This document shows, piece after piece, positions 1-5,070 of a DNA stretch of 5,070 nt. The position numbers and the translations under genes are program-made. Where the stretch lies: assembly GCA_025934545.1 (NCBI GenBank), contig JAICXV010000247.1, positions 1-5,070 of the forward strand. Direction: 5' to 3'. Under the pieces are notes generated by a model that ran no database searches, had not been told where the DNA came from, and worked only from the letters and a program-made list of their open reading frames with translations. How positions within the stretch are numbered: position 1 is the first letter of the stretch; the number at the start of each line of letters is the position of its first letter. Origin of the DNA: Verrucomicrobiia bacterium (GTDB lineage Bacteria > Verrucomicrobiota > Verrucomicrobiia > Limisphaerales > Palsa-1400).

Positions 1-215
1 AGCCGAGCAGCTTCGTTGGGGTCGTCAGTGAAGTCAGCCATTGCTTCGGTTAGCAGCGGGTGAATGCGACCAGAATTTGTCTGTTCATCGTAATAAGCAC
101 GAAAACTCTCTGCGAGCGAACTGGCGAGGACTTCGTCGTCCGTCAACCATGCGTTCGTGATCCCAAGGGCATATTCCTGAACGCGAGTGTAAATGTCTGG
201 TGGAATTTCGTTCAT
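1..215 (-). CDS. Partial hypothetical acidic protein (N-terminal 71 codons, runs off left edge)
   Basis: The minus strand is open from an ATG at 215-213 to the window edge, giving 71 complete codons and no stop. The product begins MNEIPPDIYTRV and reads on through AWLTDDEVLA and HPLLTEAMADFTDD. It is strongly acidic, with about 14 Asp/Glu against 4 Arg and no Lys, and looks helical. It has no signal peptide or membrane segment, so it is probably cytoplasmic. I do not recognise a named family; the pattern could be the start of a helical-repeat (TPR-like) protein, but that is a guess. The start lies 7 nt after the stop of the upstream DUF1501 gene and has no clear Shine-Dalgarno, which fits translational coupling in one transcript. 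The opposing plus-strand frame (60-257) has a less protein-like composition and is judged a shadow. The C-terminus is missing, so length and function cannot be stated. Confidence 0.6.
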   Translation of the reverse strand, partial: MNEIPPDIYTRVQEYALGITNAWLTDDEVLASSLAESFRAYYDEQTNSGRIHPLLTEAMADFTDDPNEAAR

Positions 216-222
216 TCGATGT

Positions 223-1647
223 TTAGGCAAGAATGTCTCTTACAACATTCCCACTGACATCCGTTAGCCGGTAGTCGCGGCCGCTGTAGCGGTAGGTGAG
301 TTTTTCGTGGTTGATGCCCATTAGGTGCAGGATCGTCGCGTGGAGATCGTGGATGTGGACTTTGTTTTCGATGGCGTGCCAGCCGAAGTCGTCGGTGGCG
401 CCGTAGGTCATGCCGGGTTTGATGCCGCCGCCGGCTAGCCACATGGTGAAACCGAAGGGATGATGTTCGCGGCCATTGGTGCCTTCGGCGGTCGGCGTGC
501 GGCCGAATTCGCCGCCCCATAATACTAAGGTGTCTTCGAGGAGGCCGCGGGCTTTTAGATCTTTTAAGAGGCCGGCAATGGGTTTGTCCACGGCGTTGCA
601 GTTGTTCGGAAGTTCTTTGCGGAGTTCGCCGTGTTGATCCCAGAGTTGGCAACTGCTGCGATAGCTGGTTTGCGTGTGGTAGACTTGGATCATGCGGACG
701 CCGCGTTCGGCGAGGCGACGGGCCATGAGACATTGTTTGCCGAACGTTTCGGTAACTTTGTCGTCGAGGCCGTAAAGTTTTTTTGTCTCGGGCGATTCGC
801 TGGAGACGTCGAAGGCTTCGGGCGCTTTGGCTTGCATGCGGAAGGCGAGTTCGAAGCTTTCGATGCGCGCGCTCAAACGGCTGTCTTCTTCCCGCGCGGC
901 GGCGTGAAGTTTGTTCAGGTCTTTTAGGAGATCGAGTTGATGGCGTTGTTGCGCGGTGTTGAAGGTCGGATTTTTTAAATTGTTGATCGGATTATTTAGA
1001 TCGCTGACGAGTGTGCCTTGATAAGCGGCGGGCAGGAAGCTGCTGCTCCAGAGCGGTGCGCCCTGGGCCGGTTGCGCGGGGCTGATGACGATGAAGCCGG
1101 GCAAGTCCTGGTTTTCGCTGCCGAGACCGTAAGTGAGCCACGAACCCATGCTGGGTCGCGAGAAGGCTTGCTCGCCGGTGTTCATCTGCAGGCAGGCGCC
1201 GTTGTGATTGATGTTGTCGGCGACAATGCTGCGGATGACGCACATGTCATCGACGCAGGTGCTGAGGTGCGGGAGTAGTTCGCTGACTTCGGTGCCGCAT
1301 TGGCCGTGTTTTTGGAACGACCAAGGTGAGCCGAGGAGATTGCCGGTTTTGGTGCGTTCGAGTTTTGGTTTTTCGAAGGGGAGGGGTTTGCCGTTGTCTT
1401 TGGCCAGGCGCGGTTTTGGATCGAAGGTGTCGACATGCGATGGGCCGCCGGACATGAATAGGAAAATGATGCGTTTGGCTTTTGCCGGATATTGCGGTGG
1501 CTTTATTGCGAGAGGTGATGCGACGGACTGGGCGAGTGCGCTTGTCAGGAAATCGTTGGTGAACAATCCCGCGAGGCCGAGCATGCCGAAGCCGTTTGCG
1601 AAACGGCGCAAGGCTTGGCGGCGGGTGATAATGTTGCGCTCTGACAT
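223..1647 (-). CDS. DUF1501 family secreted protein (Tat signal, alkaline phosphatase/sulfatase-like fold)
   Basis: This is a 474-residue DUF1501 protein, full length for the family. The N-terminus has a twin-arginine signal: RR at residues 9-10 within TRRQALRRF, a hydrophobic stretch at about 20-29, and a likely cleavage after ALA at 39, so export folded through Tat is expected. Family landmarks in order are FMSGGPSHVDTFDPKP (64-79), NHNGACLQMNTG (147-158), WGGEFGRTP (377-385), GREHHPFGFTMWLAGGG (392-408) and HIHDLHATILHLMGI (431-445). Conserved Asp, His and Glu in these blocks resemble metal ligands of the alkaline phosphatase/sulfatase superfamily; catalysis is unproven. I chose the ATG at 1647 because GGA lies 6 nt upstream and the twin-arginine motif then sits near the N-terminus. 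An in-frame ATG at 1653 and a TTG at 1692 would add 2 or 15 residues, the latter out of repeat DNA. It follows the PSCyt2/PSD1 gene on the same strand, the usual order for this pair, and probably shares its transcript. Confidence 0.93.
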   Translation of the reverse strand: MSERNIITRRQALRRFANGFGMLGLAGLFTNDFLTSALAQSVASPLAIKPPQYPAKAKRIIFLFMSGGPSHVDTFDPKPRLAKDNGKPLPFEKPKLERTKTGNLLGSPWSFQKHGQCGTEVSELLPHLSTCVDDMCVIRSIVADNINHNGACLQMNTGEQAFSRPSMGSWLTYGLGSENQDLPGFIVISPAQPAQGAPLWSSSFLPAAYQGTLVSDLNNPINNLKNPTFNTAQQRHQLDLLKDLNKLHAAAREEDSRLSARIESFELAFRMQAKAPEAFDVSSESPETKKLYGLDDKVTETFGKQCLMARRLAERGVRMIQVYHTQTSYRSSCQLWDQHGELRKELPNNCNAVDKPIAGLLKDLKARGLLEDTLVLWGGEFGRTPTAEGTNGREHHPFGFTMWLAGGGIKPGMTYGATDDFGWHAIENKVHIHDLHATILHLMGINHEKLTYRYSGRDYRLTDVSGNVVRDILA

Positions 1648-1668
1648 AATCATTCCAGAAATAAAAGC

Positions 1669-1712
1669 GAACATCGAACGTTCAACTTCCAACGTCCAAC
1701 ATTGAACGAAAC
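1669..1712 (-). repeat. Heptamer array, copy A (five GTTSRAY-type units)
   Basis: On the minus strand five adjacent heptamers, 1707 to 1673, read GTTCAAT, GTTGGAC, GTTGGAA, GTTGAAC and GTTCGAT, followed by GTTC. The 44-nt block matches the block at 4816-4859 at 39 of 44 positions in the same orientation. It lies about 20 nt upstream of the DUF1501 start, and the reading frame of that gene stays open through part of it. Arrays of this type recur in Verrucomicrobiota genomes as far as I recall; their role is unknown. Confidence 0.85.
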
Positions 1713-1778
1713 TCGAAGTGCCGTTGCATTTTGGCCGGCAGCTGTTGTTTTCATCCGGTTGTGTTTCTCTGGTTTCAA

Positions 1779-1795
1779 TTGTCGCTACGCGACAA
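1779..1795. repeat. 7-bp inverted repeat with TAC/GTA loop
   Basis: The sequence is a perfect palindrome with stem TTGTCGC and a 3-nt loop. Its shape, 7-bp stem plus TAC loop with CGCTACGCG at the centre, is shared with the hairpin at 1846-1862, so the two appear to be diverged members of one short repeat family. There is no following U-tract on either strand, so it is not called a terminator. Confidence 0.65.
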
Positions 1796-1815
1796 ATATT
1801 CTTTTTACATCGTTT

Positions 1816-1839
1816 CCGTGGGTTGAAACCCGCGGCTAC
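1816..1839 (-). repeat. 24-nt palindromic repeat, intergenic copy
   Basis: On the minus strand this unit starts GTAGCC and continues into an imperfect palindrome centred on GGGTTTCAACCC, with pairing across 1817-1834. It has the same length and layout (GTAGCC, then an AGGTTTC-type arm and its complement) as the tandem pair inside the PSD1 coding region at 3772-3819, allowing two compensating one-base shifts. I treat all three as one repeat family. Confidence 0.65.
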
Positions 1840-1845
1840 CGTTAA

Positions 1846-1862
1846 GAACCGCTACGCGGTTC
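1846..1862. repeat. 7-bp inverted repeat GAACCGC-TAC-GCGGTTC
   Basis: The stem is perfect (7 bp, GAACCGC) with a 3-nt loop, located 23 nt past the PSD1 stop codon. Its position downstream of a gene would suit a 3'-end structure, but the following minus-strand bases are TTAACGG rather than a U-tract. It shares its loop and core with the hairpin at 1779-1795. Confidence 0.65.
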
Positions 1863-1884
1863 GATTGATAGGCTGTGTTGCTGA

Positions 1885-4821
1885 CTAATCTATATAAATA
1901 AACTCGTTCGCGCAAAGGAGCACTTGACAGTATTGCTGCCATTGGACGTCCGAAGGTTGTTTTTTATCGAAAGAATTTAGGGCTAGTTTGATTTCGCGGT
2001 TTGTGGCCGGACGCGAATAGAGAAGCTCGTAAAGCCAGTTGATGCGTTGGCGGTCGGATGTTGGAATTTGATGCGCTGCGCGTTTGGCGAGTTCGGCGGC
2101 GCGGGTCATCACGAAATTGTTGTTGAGGAGGAAAAGGCTTTGGGGGGCGACGGTGGAGTTGAGGCGCTTTTCGACGATGGCGGTTGGGTCGGCGGCGTCG
2201 AACAGGCTTTGATAGGTGGCGCGGTCGCTACGGATGGTCATGACGTATAACGTTCGACGTTTGGTGTTGAGGTCGCGAATGCTCGGGCCGTAAAGCGCGG
2301 GGTCGAGTTCGCCGGGCGCGGCAAGGAGGCTGTCGCGAATGGATTCAGATTCGAGGCGTTGACGGTTCATGTGGCCCAATAACAAATTGTCGGGATCGGT
2401 TTTTTGCGTTGCTGGATCGGGGATGCTGGATTGTTGATAGGTGGCGCTGAGCATGATGGCGCGGTGCATGGCTTTGATCGACCAATCGTTTTTGATGAAC
2501 TCAGTGGCAAGGTAATCGAGGAGTTCGGGATGGGTTGGTGGCGTGCCGAGTTTGCCGAAGTTGTTTGGGGTGCGGACAATTCCTTCGCCGAAATGGTGTT
2601 GCCAAATGCGGTTGACCATGACGCGGGCAGTAAGCGGGTTTTTGTCGCTGGCGACCCATTGGGCGAGTTGAAGGCGACCGCTGCCGTTGGTGATGGCTGG
2701 TTGTTCGCCTGAAGTCAGGACTTTTGGAAAATGGCGTGGCACCAAATCGCCGAGGCGATCGTAGCGGCCGCGAATGTGGATTTTCACATCGTGCACGCCG
2801 GCGTGTGGACTTTCTGGAACGCCGCCTTCCTGGAGGCCGTTGGCCATTTCGATTTGTGGGAGAGCGGTTTTGCGGATCGAGTCGGCTTCGGTGCGCAAAG
2901 CGGTGATTTCATCACAGGTTTGTTTTGAAAATGCAGAGGTGTCGGAACGAGCGGGGTTCCAGAAAATGGACCGTGGATTGGTCAGGTCGGCGAGAAGGTT
3001 TGTGATTGTTGCGTTTGTTTTCGCGGCGAGCGCTTGTTGGAGTTCGATCGCGAGTTTTGTTTTCTCAATCTGGTTTGTTGATTCGCGCCATTTTGCGAGA
3101 AGGGAACCCGAGATGACCGGGTCGGCGGGTTGGTTGGAGAGATCGTAAAAATGCCAGACTGCGGTGTTGCCGTAGGTGTCCGAGTGAGGGTTCGAGGCAA
3201 AATCGTTGAGGACGTCGGATTGAAGTTTCCAAGCGTGTTTGCCGTCGGAGATTTCGAATTGCAAAAGTGTCGTGTCGCACGAGTACTCGGCTTTTGGATC
3301 GATGCGCAATTCCAGGAAATCGCCAGCATTGATCGCGACGTCGTTCAATTCGTGAATGGGTTGTTCGCCGCCGTTGGAGATCATGCCGGATTCGAGTGGT
3401 TCGCTTTTTCCGCGGATGCTGAGTTTCCAGGCGATGCCGTCGCCGCAGTTTGGGTCGGCGTCGGTGACGTGACCTTTGATGGTGAATTTTCCGGTGGCCG
3501 GACATTTCCATGCGACGGCGACCGCGCCGCTCGGCGGAGGATGCACGGCGACTGAGTGCGGTGGCATTTTTATGGTGAGGAATTGGATTTCGTGATCGGT
3601 GGTGTTGGCGACGGCGCTGGGGTTATCGGCGTTGGCAGCGTTGCGCAGAGCGTGGAGGCCGGGTTTGTCGAGGACGTTTGGGACGAATTTGGAGAGGAGA
3701 CGAAGGTCGGCAAGGCCGAGATAGGAGCGCCACAATTGCAAAACTCGTGCATTGACCGCGTTCGGGACGTCTGCCGGTTTAGAAACCGGCGATACGGCAG
3801 GTTTGGAAACCTGGGCTACGGCGCCAAGATAATCCGCGACGTGTGGCAAAAGTTTGTCGCTTTGGGATTTTAGTTCGGTGTCGATGGTTTCTTCAATTTG
3901 TTGTTCGAGTTTGGTGACGCGATCTTCGCGGGCTTTGCGGCGTTCTTGTTCGGCGGCGCTGATGAGAGGAATGCGCAGAATGTTTTCGCCCTGACCTTTT
4001 GGTGTGAGTTTCGGAAGGATGTGGCTGCTGAAAAAAATTCCGGCCATGCCGTAGTAGTCGGCTTGAGTGAGGGGATCGAATTTATGGTCGTGACAGCGGG
4101 CGCAGGCGAGCGTGACGCCGAGGAATGCTTTGCTGGTCACGTCGACTTGATCGTCGGCGATGTCGGTAAGGATTTTATCTTTGTCGGCATCGCCGTTGCC
4201 CCAGTTGCCAATGGCATACATGCCGGTTGCGATGATGGCGTTGGTGTTAATTTCGGCGGGCGGTTCCACAGGCAATACGTCGCCAGCGATTTGTTGTTCG
4301 ATGAATCTGTCGTATCGCAAGTCGGTGTTGAAAGCACGAATGACCCAGTCGCGATAGCGCCAGGATTCGGCAACATCGCTTTGGCCACCGACGTCGCGGG
4401 AGTCCTGTGAATCGGTGTAGCGGACGACGTCGAGCCAATGGCGGCCCCAGCGTTCGCCGTAGTGAGGTGAGGCGAGAAGGCGGTCGATGACTTTCGCGAA
4501 GGCGTTTGTTGAATTGTCTTTGAGGAAAGCTTGGACTTCTTGCGGCGTGGGTGGAAGGCCGATGAGATCGAAGGTCGCGCGCCGGATCAAGGTGCGTTTG
4601 TCGGCTGGTTTGGCGGGATGGAGATTTTTTTGTTCGAGTTTTTGGAGGATGAAGTTGTCGATTTCGGTTTTGGGCCAACTTGAGTTTTTGACCGCGGGAA
4701 TTTCCGGGCGAGTTGGCGGTTGGAAGGACCACCATTTTTCGGCGCGGCAATTGAACGTTGTGAGAAACGCACAGAGGCAGAAAGCGAAGATCGAAAATCG
4801 AAGATGGAAGATTTTGAACAT
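1885..4821 (-). CDS. Secreted PSCyt2/PSD1 (DUF1549-DUF1553) protein
   Basis: From the ATG at 4821 this is a 978-residue exported protein. It has a Sec signal peptide (1-27: basic start, hydrophobic core, cleavage after CRA). DUF1549/PSCyt2 spans about 50-268, including LIRRATFDLIGLPPTPQEV and the CARCH motif (Cys240, Cys243, His244), which resembles a c-type heme site. A charged, possibly coiled-coil stretch (289-324) precedes a two-unit VAQVSKPA/VSPVSKPA repeat (335-350). A beta-rich insert (about 408-538, starting MPPHSVAVHP) could be a ligand-binding module. DUF1553/PSD1 covers about 713-968 (MVNRIWQHHFGEGIV, LESESIRDSLL, LYSRPATNRE). The N-terminal PSCyt1 cytochrome domain found in many relatives is absent: mature sequence starts at the linker that normally follows it. 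No Shine-Dalgarno precedes 4821. An in-frame ATG at 4842 would give 985 residues, and an ATG at 4917 lies inside the tRNA gene and is rejected. Its partner is the downstream DUF1501 gene. Function is unproven; an extracytoplasmic role, perhaps redox-linked or in glycan use, is inferred. Confidence 0.92.
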   Translation of the reverse strand: MFKIFHLRFSIFAFCLCAFLTTFNCRAEKWWSFQPPTRPEIPAVKNSSWPKTEIDNFILQKLEQKNLHPAKPADKRTLIRRATFDLIGLPPTPQEVQAFLKDNSTNAFAKVIDRLLASPHYGERWGRHWLDVVRYTDSQDSRDVGGQSDVAESWRYRDWVIRAFNTDLRYDRFIEQQIAGDVLPVEPPAEINTNAIIATGMYAIGNWGNGDADKDKILTDIADDQVDVTSKAFLGVTLACARCHDHKFDPLTQADYYGMAGIFFSSHILPKLTPKGQGENILRIPLISAAEQERRKAREDRVTKLEQQIEETIDTELKSQSDKLLPHVADYLGAVAQVSKPAVSPVSKPADVPNAVNARVLQLWRSYLGLADLRLLSKFVPNVLDKPGLHALRNAANADNPSAVANTTDHEIQFLTIKMPPHSVAVHPPPSGAVAVAWKCPATGKFTIKGHVTDADPNCGDGIAWKLSIRGKSEPLESGMISNGGEQPIHELNDVAINAGDFLELRIDPKAEYSCDTTLLQFEISDGKHAWKLQSDVLNDFASNPHSDTYGNTAVWHFYDLSNQPADPVISGSLLAKWRESTNQIEKTKLAIELQQALAAKTNATITNLLADLTNPRSIFWNPARSDTSAFSKQTCDEITALRTEADSIRKTALPQIEMANGLQEGGVPESPHAGVHDVKIHIRGRYDRLGDLVPRHFPKVLTSGEQPAITNGSGRLQLAQWVASDKNPLTARVMVNRIWQHHFGEGIVRTPNNFGKLGTPPTHPELLDYLATEFIKNDWSIKAMHRAIMLSATYQQSSIPDPATQKTDPDNLLLGHMNRQRLESESIRDSLLAAPGELDPALYGPSIRDLNTKRRTLYVMTIRSDRATYQSLFDAADPTAIVEKRLNSTVAPQSLFLLNNNFVMTRAAELAKRAAHQIPTSDRQRINWLYELLYSRPATNREIKLALNSFDKKQPSDVQWQQYCQVLLCANEFIYID
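3772..3819 (-). repeat. Tandem pair of 24-nt palindromic repeats inside the PSD1 coding region
   Basis: Two adjacent 24-nt units on the minus strand (3819-3796 and 3795-3772) match at 18 of 24 positions. Each is built on a palindrome: CAGGTTT pairs with AAACCTG across 3798-3813, and GCCGGTTT pairs with AAACCGGC across 3773-3790. As 24 is a multiple of three, they are read in frame as VAQVSKPA and VSPVSKPA (residues 335-350), between the coiled-coil-like stretch and the beta-rich insert. A related unit lies in the downstream spacer at 1816-1839. Confidence 0.8.
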
Positions 4822-4859
4822 CGAACATTCAACGTCCAACATCGAACGTTGAACGAAAC
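4785..4859 (-). repeat. Heptamer array, copy B, continuing into the PSD1 signal peptide
   Basis: From 4854 to 4785 ten adjacent 7-nt units hold one register on the minus strand. The first five are GTTSRAY-type (GTTCAAC, GTTCGAT, GTTGGAC, GTTGAAT, GTTCGAT), then a bridging GTTCAAA, then four ATCTTCS-type (ATCTTCC, ATCTTCG, ATTTTCG, ATCTTCG). The first block matches copy A at 1669-1712. The chosen PSD1 start codon spans the boundary between units five and six, and the ATCTTCS units encode IFHLRFSIF of the signal peptide. Confidence 0.85.
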
Positions 4860-4866
4860 AGAGAGC

Positions 4867-4958
<92 letters not shown>

Positions 4959-4969
4959 ACGCATTGATT

Positions 4970-4990
4970 GTCAGCTGTTTATATGCTGAC
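4970..4990. other. Inverted repeat GTCAGC-N9-GCTGAC upstream of the tRNA gene
   Basis: Perfect 6-bp arms flank a 9-nt AT-rich spacer that contains TATAAA on the minus strand (4983-4978). That hexamer could be the -10 element of the tRNA gene, giving a start near 4971 and a leader of about 13 nt, but no good -35 is found 16-18 nt upstream. The symmetry would suit an operator or a small hairpin in the short region between divergent transcripts. Six-base arms can also arise by chance. Confidence 0.35.
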
Positions 4991-5002
4991 CGTTGGTTGT
5001 TA

Positions 5003-5032
5003 TTGCTAAATTTGATACTGGGTTTATATACT
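5003..5032 (+). promoter_or_regulatory. Possible sigma70-like promoter for a plus-strand gene
   Basis: TTGCTA (5003-5008) and TATACT (5027-5032) are spaced by 18 nt, a fair match to a sigma70-type promoter. Transcription would start about 7 nt later, almost exactly at the ATG at 5039, implying a leaderless or nearly leaderless message. The surroundings are AT-rich, so a chance match is possible. Confidence 0.3.
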
Positions 5033-5038
5033 GGACCA

Positions 5039-5070
5039 ATGCAACAGGCCCAAACACCAGAGCAAAAGAA
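5039..5070 (+). CDS. Possible start of a plus-strand gene (runs off right edge)
   Basis: An ATG at 5039 opens a frame that reads MQQAQTPEQK and stays open to the edge. Ten codons are too few to identify anything. Support comes from the promoter-like sequence just upstream and from the need for some gene beyond the intergenic region. A GGA three bases before the ATG is too close to be a normal ribosome binding site. The true gene might start elsewhere or not exist. Confidence 0.25.
   Translation, partial: MQQAQTPEQK

Larger units (their letters stand above)
1648..1884. other. Repeat-rich intergenic spacer between PSD1 and DUF1501 genes
   Basis: This 237-nt stretch separates two same-strand genes. 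Read along the transcript, it holds a 7-bp hairpin (1862-1846), a 24-nt palindromic repeat (1839-1816), an A-rich tract, a second 7-bp hairpin (1795-1779), plain sequence, and a heptamer array (1712-1669) that ends about 20 nt before the DUF1501 start. I found no strong sigma70-type promoter. The first hairpin is followed only by TT and then AACGG, not a U-tract, so there is no convincing intrinsic terminator. Read-through from the PSD1 gene is therefore plausible, with the hairpins possibly affecting RNA stability. Confidence 0.7.

Noticed and set aside
60..257. A 65-codon plus-strand ORF at the left end
   Set aside because: It overlaps the end of the DUF1501 gene and the better-supported minus-strand partial gene, and has no ribosome binding site or recognisable domain.
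1650..1754. A 34-codon minus-strand ORF (ATG at 1754) whose TGA overlaps the start region of the DUF1501 gene
   Set aside because: It has no ribosome binding site and over half of it is translated heptamer repeat, giving a VSFNVGRWKLNVRCS-like peptide. The same type of peptide appears in a shadow frame over copy B, so it is more likely a repeat artefact than a leader peptide, although overlapping stop/start coupling cannot be excluded.
1846..1862. Intrinsic terminator for the PSD1 gene
   Set aside because: The hairpin is strong, but only two T residues follow it on the minus strand, and similar hairpins recur as repeats. It is better described as a repeat element.
3898..4410. A 170-codon plus-strand ORF opposite the PSD1 gene, with others at 1208-1705 and 3130-3555
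   Set aside because: They lie antisense to strongly supported family domains, have compositions expected of complementary frames (Gly/Val/Phe/Asp rich) and show no family motif.
1669..4859. The two same-orientation heptamer blocks as ends of a transposon carrying the PSD1 gene
   Set aside because: They are direct, not inverted, are internally periodic, lack target-site duplications and enclose no transposase. Independent repeat copies explain them better.

Overview
The window looks like chromosomal DNA from a member of the PVC superphylum, most likely a Verrucomicrobiota bacterium of the Pedosphaera/Limisphaerales kind. This rests on three things: a DUF1549/DUF1553 (PSCyt2/PSD1) gene followed by a DUF1501 gene, a pairing characteristic of Planctomycetota and Verrucomicrobiota; short 7-nt-periodic repeats at both gene starts; and a 24-nt palindromic repeat that reads in frame as VSKPA-type peptides. 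The assignment is inference from sequence character, not from a search.

Almost everything lies on the minus strand, so the biological order runs from right to left. It starts with a tRNA-Ser(GGA) gene with encoded CCA (4958 to 4870). Next is a large secreted PSCyt2/PSD1 protein (start 4821, stop ending at 1885). A 237-nt repeat-rich spacer follows (1884-1648). Then come a secreted, Tat-type DUF1501 protein (1647 to 223) and, 7 nt after its stop, the first 71 codons of an unrecognised acidic protein that runs off the left edge (215 to 1). At the far right, 4959-5038 is a short AT-rich intergenic stretch with a small inverted repeat. It may contain a divergent promoter for a plus-strand gene of which only about ten codons are present (5039 onward).

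The two large proteins probably act together outside the cytoplasm. The first has a Sec-type signal peptide, a CxxCH motif inside the DUF1549 domain, a central beta-rich insert that could bind a ligand, and a C-terminal DUF1553 domain. The second has a twin-arginine signal and the alkaline-phosphatase/sulfatase-like DUF1501 fold. Such pairs are common in PVC genomes and have been linked by context to polysaccharide and sulfated-glycan use, but their biochemistry is not settled. No sulfatase, transporter or regulator is present here to fix the substrate.

I see no defence system, mobile element or CRISPR array. The most unusual signal is in the small repeats. Ten consecutive heptamers cover the start codon and most of the signal peptide of the PSD1 gene, a related five-heptamer array precedes the DUF1501 gene, and a 24-nt palindromic repeat found in the spacer also occurs twice in tandem, in frame, inside the PSD1 coding region. 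This suggests that repeat elements are seeding coding sequence.
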